From the NCBI GenBank assembly GCA_905221615.1, contig CAJNDT010006013.1, positions 728,071-792,070 on the forward strand: a stretch of 64,000 nt of DNA, given 5' to 3'. Positions within the stretch are counted from its first letter, which is position 1. Every line of letters starts with the position of its first letter. Origin of the DNA: Symbiodinium sp. CCMP2592. Lineage: Eukaryota > Sar > Dinophyceae > Suessiales > Symbiodiniaceae. Shown piece after piece: positions 54,157-64,000 of this stretch. Below the pieces are notes generated by a model that was not told where the DNA came from, did no database searches, and saw nothing but the letters and a program-made list of their open reading frames with translations. The position numbers were made by a program, and so were the translations under genes.

Positions 54157-57131
54157 TTCTTTCTCTTGGTCTGGCTTCTCTTCTTGGCCTTGACCACTTC
54201 TTCCTCTTGGTCTGGTTTCTCTTCTTCGGCCTTCTTTTCTTCCTCTACTTTTTCCTCTTTCTCTTCCTCCTTTTCTTCTGCTTTCTTCTCTTCTGGTTCA
54301 TCTGTAACTTCATTTGCCGCTGACACAACTTGCTGTCTTCTTTCTTTTGCTGCGGCCTTCAACTCCTCGAGCTGCTGTAGCCTTACATCCATGATTCTCC
54401 CTTGCTCCTTTACTCCGGCTTTGGCTTCCTCTGACAGAGTTATCCTCTCGCTTTCCAAAGCTTCCAACTTCTCCTTCTTTGCATGCTTGAGCTCTTGTTG
54501 CTCCTTTTCTAACTCCTCAGCTGTCTTCTTGAAGCTTTCGAGGTCTTCTTCCATGTCTCTCTTCCCTTTTCCTTTTTCATTCTCGTCGTCCGCTGCTGAC
54601 TCGCTTTCCTTTGACTCTTCTCCATCGGACTCTGGGTCCGACGCAGCTTCACTTTCCTCCTTCTCCTTCTTTCTCTTTTCTTCTTTTGGCTCTTCTGCTT
54701 CTTCGTCAGTCGCCTTATCCTCACGGTCTTGATTGAGTGCTTCTACCATCTTCCAGATAGCATCTCCACTCGGTCTGTTCGCGACCTCCTCTTTGAACAA
54801 TCTTCTGATGTACTCGATTGCCTTCAGGCTTTTACATTTGTCGGTAATGATCACTTTTAGATCTTGATCCGTTGTCACCATCCTTCTTTCTTCGTCCTCT
54901 TTTTCTTCTTTCTTGTCTTCTTTCCCGAGGACTTTCTTGAAACTCTTGAGCAAAACGGCAACGGTAGCAATTCTGCACATTACCATAGCCGTACACATGC
55001 ACAACATCATGTACATCACTGCTCTCGCTCTTCCCAGTCCTTGGTGACCTTCTTCACCAAATCTTCTTGCTTCAGTCAACGATAACAACACTGATGTCGT
55101 GACCGCTTGAATAATCCTTGTGATCATCCTTCCATCAAGTCTTGTAACACTTCTTGATCTTCGGACTTCAGCTTCTTCTTGAACTTCTTGAGCTTCTTGT
55201 GTCAAATACTCACCTGTATATCCGAGACTTAGCATGTACTTGCGTATCTTCTCCCTTGTCAGGGATTTGGTCCCTAAGTCTGACGGATTGTCCTTGCCTG
55301 CAATTGCCTTTATAACAAGCTTCGGAATTCTTTGGATCCATAAAAGGTCCACTTGCAAATGGCGTGCTCTTCCTAAGCCTTTTCTTGAAATCAACTGTCT
55401 TGAGCTTGACGAATCACTGTATAACATCAATCTTGGTTCTACTCCTAGGATCCTTGTCAGTAATCCTTTCAGGAATACACCTTCGCTTAAGATTGATGTC
55501 GCTGCGATTGTCTGAGCTTCGCGTGACGATAATGCCACGCTCTTTTGTCTCTTGCTTTGGAAATGAACTAGGTTTCCATTCACCATTATCACTCCACACG
55601 AAACGCTTTGTCTTGACTCTCGGTCTGCTGCCCAATCACTGTCGCTTATCACCTCTATCAGTGCTGGCACTTTGTAGTTGTCCCTCTCGACGTTTCCTTC
55701 ATTGCTTCTGTTCTTCACTTCCAGGAAACTTTTTCCAGGGTAACTTCTTTGATGTACCAACGCGAGTTCTGGTGTTCCTTTCAGATACTTTCCAACGTAC
55801 CTTAGCAGTTCCATGTCTGCTTCAACGGGTGATGCTAGCTTTGTTGACAGCTTCTTCAGGACATACATGATATCTGGCCTTTCAGGCGCAAGATACAGTA
55901 ATATCCCTACTCCTTTTCTGTACGTGTGGTGATCTTCTGCGCTTAGTGGTTCCATTGCACCTTTCTTTGCTTGAAATGCTCTTCCATTGTCTGCTGGACA
56001 CGGTAGTTTCTTCGGATATGCTCCTTCCAGTTTCAGCACTTCTACCAGTCCTTCAACATACTTTGAGTTCATCGTGATTTCTACGTTTCCATCGTTCATC
56101 GACTTGAAACTTCTCTTCAGGAAACTCATTGATCCTTCCTTCTCATCTAGTGGTCCTTCCACTTTGATCTTCAATCCTTTGCTTCTCAGGAATTCAACCA
56201 ACCTCTTGAACTCTTCTCTTGATGCGTACAATTCCATGTCATCTACGTGACTCAATACGATCACTCCGAATCCTTCTTTGTCTGGCATCCTTGAGAATAG
56301 TGCCGGGAGTCCACTGTCGCTTGTTAACCCGTACTCTTCCAGGTAACCTTTCAACTTTCCAAACCAAGCTGCACTCCCGATTCGCTGACCGGGCAACGTG
56401 TATCCCAGTTCGTAGTACTCTCCATCGACTTCAACCACTGTTGGTTCTTCTTGTTCCACCATTAGGCAAGCATCTCCAACATCAATACTTCCCAGTGTAT
56501 ATCCTTCTGAAGACGCAAATAAGGCTGATAGTATCTTCACTGTGCTTGCTACACCGGTTGGCGAAAACAAACTTGCAATGTCTGTGTCACCTAACCACTT
56601 GAACTCTCTCGCTACCAGTCTTCCTCTTCTTCTCCATTCTTTGTCCCTGTGTCTCCAGTCATACACTATCTTTGTCGATAGAAACTTGTACTTTGATATG
56701 TCATCTGTTCCCTTTGGCAGTTTGTTCAGCATTTTCATCTTCTCTAGTCTTTCCAACTCATGGTTCTTGGACACACTTTCAACTTTCTCCATTTCTTCAT
56801 CATCTAGCTTTGGTGGTCCACTTTCAAAGTCATTTGACCATGTTGGCATGTCTTCTGGTATCTCTTCTTCACCATCTGATTCTTGCCACTCTTCTTCTTC
56901 ATTGAACTCAGCTTCCACTTCTTCAAACTCTTCCAATTCAACTTCTTCATCATCATGATACTGTGGAAGTTCCTTTCTCAGGAATGGTTCTATCTTCTTC
57001 ACACTTCTCACTTCGATCACTCTTCTCACTGTGCTTGATGCTTCTCCGACGGCAATAAACTTCTCTGGTCTCTCTTCAACTTCCGTCGTTCCTTCATCTA
57101 TCTTCTGCCTCACCGCCTCTGGCTGCTCGCC
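54036..57131 (-). pseudogene. Copia B: reverse transcriptase, RNase H and start of extension
   Basis: One continuous frame of about 1030 codons from the acidic linker (GEEEIPEDMPTWSNDFE) through RT (LGSIDVGDACLMVEQEEP; VIVLSHVDDMELYASRE) and RNase H (VISDSDWAADRESRQS) into the hydrophobic and coiled-coil extension (MYMMLCMCTAMVMCRIATVA). It is the best-preserved Copia ORF in the window. Homology to element A ends abruptly at about 57131 within the integrase-RT linker, so gag, protease and integrase are missing. Confidence 0.8.
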
Positions 57132-57490
57132 TGTTTCTTCCTTCAAGCGCTGCGGTCCGCGCGGCCTGTGGCCTCGGTCTTTGCCCTCCGGCTGGCACAG
57201 CCATGGTGGCCTGCCCTTCGGCAAAATGCCGGAAAAGGACCAGGCCGATGGAACACCATCTTGCCTCTGTACAGGTCCAAAGCTCTACGGTGTGCTTGCT
57301 AACAGGCGGGCCCTTACTAGCCTAGACTTGCCCAGTGGACTACGGCAGAGGTGCGGGCACCGCCACCTGTGAAGCTCACGGAACACCACGGCTCAGCACC
57401 CTTACCTCTGAGGCCACCTCAAAGGTCGGGTGCAGGGAGGGACACCTCCACTGCCACCAGCATCCCAGGCTGGGGCTGGCACCGAGAGAG
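57132..57490. other. GC-rich sequence at the Copia B truncation
   Basis: Unrelated to Copia. No ORF with a recognisable domain. It joins the truncated Copia B to a different gene-like segment. Confidence 0.5.
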
Positions 57491-58358
57491 CTAGCTCCTC
57501 TCCCGGATTTTGAAGTCCAGGTAGTACTTGCCACCCCTTCTGGAGACACAGTCTTGGAGCTCCAGCTTCTTCAGCATCCTGCTGGGCAACACATCCAGCA
57601 ACTTTTGGATGGCATCCTCCAGGGGGTCCATTCTACGCAGGATTGGCTTGTACTTCTCGGTGTACTCCTCACCCACGTGGTTCATGAGGCTTTCCCATCC
57701 TTTCCACGTGTACTTGGCCGGCCAGGATGCTGAGCCGACTGGGTTCAACACCCAGTCCGCCGCATCAAAAAAGGCCAGGTTGGGGTTGTTGTCATCACAT
57801 GACAGAAAGGACAGGCCCACATTGGAGGACGTGATGTCCTTCAAGGAAAACCTCGTTGCAAGGCACAGGATCACAGCAGTGGCATATCCCTGCCACCCTT
57901 CCACGAACTGGTGGTTCTGAGAATACTCCACCATGGTGCACACCTTGGCTGTGATGGAGTACCTCAGCGGCATCATCATATCAACCAGGGGCTCCGTAGT
58001 CAGGGCGAGGCGGACAGACACCGTACCCTCGCCCAAGAGCTCCACACCCAGCAGTAGGATCATCTTCAGAACTTCGATTTCCTCACCGAAGTCCTGGGCA
58101 AAGCCGAATTTCACCATCAGCGCATTGCCCATCGTGTACGACACTCTCGTTCTGCCTTCCCCAAACCTGTTCAGCCCAGCATACAGGCTTGGTGGTAGCC
58201 ATGCTGCCAGTGCTGAAGGGAGGCACTTCACAAAGCGGTTGGGAGCAGGCAAAGGCCCCAACCAAGCCCACCACACCGCAATGGAAGTACTCATTGCCCA
58301 GATTAATCAGGTCTTTTGGGTTCAGAGTGGCTCCTCTGTACACCTCCATATCCGTCAT
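57491..58358 (-). pseudogene. unknown protein, C-terminal part, frameshifted
   Basis: Coding starts in one frame at MEVYRGATLNPKDLINLGNE (58350-58240). It shifts near 58235 into PNRFVKCLPSALAAWLPP, then runs to DFKIRERS and the stop at 57491. Segments such as DNNPNLAFFDAADWVLNPVG and YTWKGWESLMNHVGEEYTEK look like a folded globular domain. No family recognised. It directly follows the zinc-ribbon ORF and may be the same gene. Confidence 0.4.
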
Positions 58359-59685
58359 GGGGTGTAGCTTCCAGTCACTGGCTGCCAGAGGTGGGCGGAT
58401 TCGCCCTGGGCCTCCCTGAGGGTTATTCCCCCACGGTTGTCCACTTCCTCGTCGGTTTCTGGCTCTTCTTCCTCAGAGTTCTCCCCTGCCAAAGACGACG
58501 AGGAGCTGGACGGTGGCGGTGGGTCGTTGTGGCCTCTGGCCTTCTCTTTCTTCTCCTTTCGCTGCCTTTTGGCAGGCGGGGCGGAAACCGCTGTCCCTGC
58601 CCCTTCTGGCACCTGTGCCACTGCCGGCACTGGCTGGGGAGGTTGCACCTCACCCTGCCCTTCGTCCTGGACTTCGGCCTTCGCCCCTTTTCGCCTGGCC
58701 TCCGTTTGGGAGGCTTTGGCGCAGCCTTTTGCGCTGCTCTCTCCCTTTTCCAGGGTCGCTTTTTGCTTCGTGCTTTGCTGGCTGGGCTTTTGTGCTTCTT
58801 TGGCGCCATTGCTAGCCGAGGCTTCCGCTGCTCCTGGTGAGGCCTCAGCTGGTTGAACACCAGCCAGAGCACCTCCAACCAGGGCGCGCACCTCCTTGGC
58901 TTGGGTCCCCGGGATGCCAAAGCTTAGTTTGGTCTGTCCAGCGGCCTTTGCCTTGGCAGTGATGCAACTACTCTTTTTCGGCGCTACTTCACCTTGGGCC
59001 GTGCAAGCAAAAGGCAGGGAAACAGGTGGAACACCACACAAGGCACAAGCATTCGCAACTCTTTCAGCCATGGTTCGAGCCTTGGCCTTGGACTGGTTTT
59101 TCCCAATGCACCCCTCACAAGGTTTACTAATCCACGGGTACACTTTCACAACAATTCTAGCAATCAGGCCACACTTGGTGCAAATCCACTCTTTGCCAAG
59201 GTTCAGGACATTGTGGGAGGGATGCACCACCACTCCCGGAACCTTCACCGGCCCACCAAGACAACCTTGCTGTTCCTTAATGCCAAAAAATTGATTTTCA
59301 TCAGTTTGAGCAACATACAGGCCACATCTCTCACAGCGAATGGTCATGTTAGATTTATCACTGCAGACCTGCCACTCGTGCCCATTATTTTTCTCTCCCC
59401 GAACAAGAGCTTCAAGCCGACGTCTCTTGTTCGGTGTCAGCTCTTTGGCTTTCTCGAAGGCCGGGGATTTGACCACACCCTTTGGCCTTGCTACCACCTG
59501 GTCCTTTGGACCAGGTTTGTCAAGATACACAATCTGCGGCCCCTGATCTATGAAGTTCTCATCTACAGCCGTGGGGGGGGTAACCCCCCTGAGGGTTCGA
59601 GCTAAACCAGTAGGAGGTTTGGAAAAAACGAGACGATTTTGAAGTTTGTCATCAAAACGACTGGGGGGTTCGTTTTCGGAGCCAT
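58355..59685 (-). pseudogene. zinc-ribbon protein with disordered tail, probably mobile-element derived
   Basis: The open frame extends from about 59685 (SKPPTGLARTLRGVTPPTAV). It holds several C-x2-C pairs: TIRCERCGLYVAQT, EWICTKCGLIARI, KPCEGCIGK and ACALCGVPP (59350-58990), preceded by HEWQVCSDKSNM. A Lys/Ala/Glu/Pro-rich tail with a Ser run follows. This Cys pattern resembles segments upstream of the endonuclease in dinoflagellate LINEs, but no endonuclease or RT follows here. The stop after GSYTP is out of frame with the downstream part. Confidence 0.4.
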
Positions 59686-59689
59686 AAAA

Positions 59690-60104
59690 AATTCAAATTC
59701 GGAAAAAGTGGTCTGGCCACTTCCCATACCAAGTACTTGCACCGGGGAAACCCGTCAGCTCAGCTAGGTTGCTACGACCCCAGCAGACACGCAGGTGCAA
59801 AATCGCTGCCTGCCAAAACCCACGATAATGCTCCTAAATTCTCGAGCAGACCTACTAGCCAGGCACACATGCTTTCACATGTCGTTGTAAGCATTCCCAC
59901 GTCACTGAAATCCACACACACACACAGAGCACAACCCCAAAGCCCAAACCCCTAGACGCCTAAACAAAACACGACACACACACACACACCCAAAGCCCGA
60001 ACCCCTACACGCCTAAACGAAACACGACGCACACACACACACACACAAACACGTGATGCACCTTTCTCTCGCACCCCACGAGCTTTGTGCAGAAAACTTA
60101 TGCC
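59690..60104. repeat. gene-free stretch with (AC)n tracts
   Basis: Short (CA)n runs at about 59922-59935, 59972-59988 and 60030-60050, embedded in a tandem near-repeat of about 55 bp containing CCCAAAGCCC(A/G)AACCCCTA. Confidence 0.7.
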
Positions 60105-60677
60105 TTATGCATAATTACTCCAGCGAGCCATCATCATGGAATCCAGAGTGTCAGTCGGCTGCGAATCTAGACCGCAATCGAACGCAGGAGGCAACACCGG
60201 AGGGCCCATCCCTTGGAAAGGGATGACCTGGGTCTCGGGGAACTCTTCTGGATCTGACGCAGGCACCTCTACAGCAGGCTCCGCTACATCCATGACACAA
60301 CTTTCCTCGCACTCCGCGTTTTCCAAGACGCCGAGCAGTTCACACAAGTCTTCGTTCAGCCCTTGTTTCAGGGCCCTGATGTGCTCCTCTAGGGCCCTGA
60401 TGTGATCTTCTCGTGCCTTTCGCTCGGCGAGGAGCTGATCAACATTTGCACGCAGTGCAGTGGTCAGATCTTTTTGCAGCTGCAGCCGATAATTCGTAAT
60501 CTCCAGTTCCACCTTGAGCTGTTGCTCCAGTGTCCCAGGAGTCGAAAAGGTCGCAGCTTCACGGCTCTCGAGATCTCTGGTGACAGAGTCCCAAGTTTCC
60601 TCATCAACTACGTAGCTTCTCTTCATCTTGGGCAGCAGCTGTGAAAGAGGAGTTTGAGCCGAAACCTCGTGTGTCAA
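60105..60677 (-). CDS. coiled-coil protein, function unknown
   Basis: 190 codons (MTHEVSAQTPLSQLLPKMKR, possible true start at MKRSYVVDEETWDSV). The middle is a long coiled coil (RKAREDHIRALEEHIRALKQ, with an 8-residue tandem repeat EDHIRALE/EEHIRALK). The C terminus is acidic and Pro-rich. No domain. It could be a fragment of a mobile-element ORF1. Confidence 0.35.
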   Translation of the reverse strand: MTHEVSAQTPLSQLLPKMKRSYVVDEETWDSVTRDLESREAATFSTPGTLEQQLKVELEITNYRLQLQKDLTTALRANVDQLLAERKAREDHIRALEEHIRALKQGLNEDLCELLGVLENAECEESCVMDVAEPAVEVPASDPEEFPETQVIPFQGMGPPVLPPAFDCGLDSQPTDTLDSMMMARWSNYA

Positions 60678-60679
60678 AA

Positions 60680-61545
60680 AGATAACACAAGCAAAAGCTT
60701 AGCATCTCCATGGAAACTAACTTTTCAGGCCATCGAGTTCATCTGATGTCACTGCCGAAGAATCGCTGCATATGCTAAGCCTACCATGTTGGCTGTCTGG
60801 GCATCCTCGCAATCGAACACATGAGGCAGCACGCAGTCTGGACAGCCGGCATGCGATCATGGCTGATCGAAGCCGGGTTTCAGTCCATTTGCCAGACGAG
60901 CAATGCAGCTGCCATGGTGGCGGGTACTATGCGAAATCATTGACTTTGCATAGTAACCGCCACAATGTGGCTGGAACTTACTACAGCCAGCGGGCCAGCA
61001 CCTCTGCCTTGACGGAGGCTACTACTCCAAGACAGTGTCGTGGAGTTGTAGCCACCGTCAGGGGGGAGGTGCCATCCGTGGGTAGGAGGTGGCCTCGGCT
61101 GTGAGGGTTTCACCCTCCCAGACTGGCACCGGCAAACTACGCAGTCGTTTGTAACAAGGGTGCTCTCAGCATATCCTTGTGTGGTTGTGGCCTCAGACTC
61201 AGCAGACACTTATCATCTAGTCTTCAAATGAGAGAAAGCAGGACTTTGAGCCGAAACATGGTGGGCCAAAACCTCATCGTGCTTGAATGAACAATCGCTT
61301 AGCTTTTCAATGGACCCCCCTATGGAACCGAACTTTTCCTTCTGATTCATCTGATGCCACGGCAGTGGGTCCCCAACAGTTGAAGAAAGAAGCACCCGGC
61401 TTGAAAGGATCATGGCTCTCCGCAAGCCTGCTAGTGAAACCATGTTGTGCTGGCCTGCAACACAATCCAACAGATTGTGTACATGCCGAGCTTTTCCGTT
61501 CGTTGCCTCTTCAACGAACGCCCCGGGAGAAAACAATGGACCTCT
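60680..61545. other. gene-free stretch with diverged duplicated segment and hairpin
   Basis: Segments starting at about 60650 and 61245 share diverged sequence (TTTGAGCCGAAAC, then ...TTAGC...ATGGA...AACTTTTC...CATCTGATG). An imperfect hairpin with 19-bp arms lies at 60916-60960. No supported gene. Confidence 0.5.
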
Positions 61546-61551
61546 TGTCCA

Positions 61552-62219
61552 TTAGTCCAGCACGCTGAGGAAGTGGTTCAGAAGTTTACCTGTTCTTTTG
61601 GCACCCAGCTCGGGGGTGCGGGCGACCACCTTTGCAAGGCTTGTCGATGCCCATTTGCAGGAGCTCGCCGTCAGTACGAACAACTTCAGCATGTGGGCTG
61701 GAATGCTTTCGGGGCCGCCATCCTTCTCGACGTCGTACTCCGTGTTGATCATGATGTACACCATCCCTGGCGGCAGGACGATGCCCTGGCCGGCGGACAA
61801 GTTTGCAAACAACTCGCAGCGGTCAAGGAACTCTTGCGACGTGAGGGCTTTGAAGTCCCCGAGCTGTGTTTCCTGGGTGGCACGGAAGCCGGCGAAGAAA
61901 ACGCTTGTCCCCTCCAGATGCACCGTCAGCTCTGGCAGGCTGAAGGCTGTGCTGGTGTCCACACGGCCGCCCATGCACTGGCAGAACATGGGCCTCCACA
62001 GGTCCAGCAGATCTTCATCCCCCGGAAGCGAAAGGCGGTCAGCGACTGCCACCGGCAGGCTCTTGCCGATGAAGCCGAGAACTTGCTTCGCAACTGCCTC
62101 TCGTCCGATCACCGCAGTGGTTACACCTCTGCCATCTGTCTTCATCTTCTCTCCTAACCACTGCTTCTGGGACTGGTAGTAAACCAGATCGTGAACACTC
62201 TTGAGCAGGCCTGTGATTT
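61552..62219 (-). pseudogene. unknown protein fragment abutting LTR3
   Basis: An open frame from the LTR3 edge (KITGLLKSVHDLVYYQSQKQ) through MKTDGRGVTTAVIGREAVAK to LLNHFLSVLD and the stop at 61552. It looks like a globular domain (GFIGKSLPVAVADRLSLPGD; GIVLPPGMVYIMINTEYDVE), but no family is recognised. Insertion of the LTR element interrupts its 5' side. Confidence 0.35.
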
Positions 62220-63023
62220 TGAAAGTTTAAACCCTTAAACCAGTATCCTTGTTACAGCACGGCGCGAGCTTCGGATTCTTTTCTCACTACTCGCTCTGCT
62301 GTCAGGCTGTCTTGAGCCTATGTTTGACCTACGGAGATACGCAGTGAAACTGGCGGTAAATTGGGCATGAGGGAAAATTGAACATTCTGTTACGCCCTCA
62401 TCGTATACACAGCTTTGTCGTGTAATACGATCTTGTGAAACTTTTCCTAATCTTTGTACTACTTCTACTTCTGTTTTCGCATGCTCCTGTGAGCCTTTAT
62501 CTTCTCTTCTCGCACGCTTCTTTGAGCACTTTTGAACATCTTTCTTTTTCTTCTTTTGGTCTTCATCCTCAATCTTCAGATGTCCTATAGCAGATTTGCG
62601 AATTTGCTTTCCACACACATTTGGCATGGACTCACTCCACTCTACGTGCACACTCACTTTTTCTGTACGTCGCTGTACGCGAGGTAGTCGTAGTCCATCC
62701 TTGCCCTTCGGCAATCTGGAAACTTTTGTCGGACTTCTGTCTTTAGTCCTTTTGTAAACATTGGCCTTTTGAATTCATCGTGGTGCTCGTAGTGCTTTGA
62801 CGTTGCCGTGGGACTTTCGTCCACGTGGCTTTTGACTTTGTCGTTGCCGTGGGATCTTTCCATCCGCGTGGCTTTTCGTAGCTTCTCCAAAGCTTTTGTG
62901 AAACGTTTTGCCCTGGCTGATTTCAGCCTCACTTTCTTGCCTGGCTGCTTTCAGCCTCACTTCCTTGCTGTTGCTGGGCATTTTTGTAAACGCCCTCACT
63001 CTCTTTTGCTTCTTTAAACCGCA
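62220..63023 (-). mobile_element. LTR3, 3' LTR of Copia-like element C
   Basis: 804 bp with TGCGG...CTTTCA ends. It is more diverged from LTR1 and LTR2 than they are from each other. The flank after CTTTCA (AAATCACAGG on the minus strand) has no primer-binding site, so this is the downstream LTR of element C and not the 5' LTR of B. Confidence 0.85.
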
Positions 63024-63038
63024 CCGCATATCAACGGT

Positions 63039-64000
63039 TTATATCAGCTCTTCTTCATTCCGCTGGCGTTTCTCAGCTCTTGCTTGATCGAACGGAGATG
63101 CGCTCTTACGCTTCTTCTCCTTTTCAACCTTTTCATCCTTCTTGGTTTTCTCGGCCTTTTCAGCTTTCTTCTCTTTGTCCTTGTCCTTGCTCTTGGACTT
63201 TTCCGCTGGCTTCTTTTTCTTTGGCTCTTTCTCTTCTGCTTTCTTCACAGTCTTTTCTTCAGCCTTTGCTTCATCACTTTTCTTGGGCTTCTTGGGTTCT
63301 GCTCCCCAACTGTCTTTTGGCGTGTATCCTATGCCCAATGTCTCTTGGAAGTCTTTCAACTCCTTCTCATACTTGTATGCATTGTCTTCCAAGTAGGTCC
63401 TTACGCTGTCCTTGTAGTTGCAGATATCTGGGGTATGGGTACCCCAGCCGGTATATCTGAATGACCTTCCGGTCACCTTCTGGAAGTAGATATAACATAC
63501 CTTGCAGAAAATCTTGTGAGCTGTATTGCTGCTGTCGGGCCGCTCGCCGCTGTAGTAAAGTTTGACAGCTCGCTCCATCTGCGGACAATCTGGGGCTTTG
63601 TGCTTGTCTGACTGCTTGCAGTAATAGCAGTGTAGGTATTTGGTCTTCTTGAATGACTCCTCCTTTTGGTCCTTGAGCCAATACGGATTCACCTGCCTTT
63701 TTGGTGGCGTTCCTTCTGGCTCACTTGGCTTATCCTTGGCATGATCAACTTTTGCCTTTGCTGCTTTTTCAATCGAGTCGTCTGTCGCCTCCTTGAACTG
63801 ATCTCTCAGCTTTTGCTTCAATGCTAGCTGCTTCTCTTTGGAATTCGCTGCCTTTCTCTCTTCATCAGAAATCGTCGGTCCTCCTTTGAGAACGCTTGGC
63901 ACTTTCTTTGGCATTGCCTTTATCTTCGCTGCCGGTGTTGACGGGTTGCTTCCTTCGCTTTTCTTCTTGATCATCGTCATAAGCTTTGCTAGGGCTTGTC
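63039..64000 (-). pseudogene. Copia C: C-terminal extension with Cys/His domain (runs off window)
   Basis: The frame is open from near the window edge to a stop at 63039. It has KIKAMPKKVPSVLKGGP, DEERKAANSKEKQLALKQK, then CYYCKQSDKHKAPDCPQMER (C-x2-C-x5-H-x4-C), CKVCYIYFQKVTGRSF, GWGTHTPDICNYK, and a long Lys-rich tail to PFDQARAEKRQRNEEELI. No frameshift in the visible part. It confirms that the Cys/His domain is conserved across three diverged copies. The upstream part of the element is outside the window. Confidence 0.8.

Noticed and set aside
62220..63023. LTR3 as the 5' LTR of Copia B
   Set aside because: No primer-binding site follows it, and the adjoining sequence is not gag. It fits the 3' end of element C, whose C-terminal ORF ends about 16 bp away.

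Overview
The window looks like nuclear DNA of a dinoflagellate, in a repeat-rich and possibly subtelomere-like region. The evidence is: a near-perfect relic of the dinoflagellate trans-spliced leader (minus strand, 33240 to 33220); TTTAGGG-type repeat tracts throughout; Gly/Lys-rich 'GKGKG' proteins; Copia, LINE and tyrosine-recombinase retroelements with typical dinoflagellate protein signatures; and almost every credible coding segment on the minus strand, as expected of unidirectional dinoflagellate gene clusters. No bacterial operon, rRNA, tRNA or CRISPR array was seen. Almost every gene-like region carries frameshifts, stops or truncations, so most entries are labelled pseudogenes. Some of those breaks may be unrecognised introns or assembly errors.

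Layout. 0-2.8 kb: gene-poor, with a perfect 98-bp foldback element. 2.8-6.8 kb: a broken Merlin/IS1595-type transposase lying head-to-tail with a broken P-loop ATPase gene. 7.4-8.4 kb: a dense array of alternating inverted hairpin units. 8.6-9.8 kb: a degenerate gene. 10.7-16.8 kb: a decayed LINE with an APE-type endonuclease, cut off just inside its reverse transcriptase. 17.4-19.3 kb: a multi-exon gene with motifs resembling a C5-methyltransferase. 20.2-22.2 kb: a coiled-coil, RGG-box and Lys/Ala-rich protein gene. 22.9-23.4 kb: exons of an acidic protein.

24.7-36.2 kb is the most unusual block. Inverted copies of a complex repeat bound it. Inside is a spliced-leader-headed series of minus-strand ORFs: coiled coil, two related F-box-like ORFs plus a possible third, a Pro/Gln-rich Cys protein, a DIRS-like tyrosine recombinase, and a CCCH-finger gag-like protein. 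The interval is saturated with a GCNNTGC heptamer. Next to it is a 1-kb-arm palindrome made of a 34-bp telomere-motif satellite, centred on a CTA microsatellite.

36-41.9 kb holds little apart from a 410-residue unknown ORF and a short zinc-knuckle ORF. 41.9-64 kb is a head-to-tail array of Copia-like elements: LTR1, element A, LTR2 (shared), 5'-truncated element B, LTR3, and element C running off the window. The Copia polyprotein has a SAP domain between protease and integrase. It also has a very long C-terminal extension with hydrophobic segments, a Glu/Lys coiled coil and a second Cys/His domain. In element A the Cys/His-coding segment is inverted. Element B's missing 5' half is replaced by a zinc-ribbon gene and other unrelated ORFs.

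The retroelements account for most of the coding capacity. The LTRs give element boundaries, a primer-binding site next to LTR2 and stem-loops that covary between copies. The non-mobile genes (17.4-19.3, 20.2-22.2, 22.9-23.4 kb) are isolated and show no sign of acting together.
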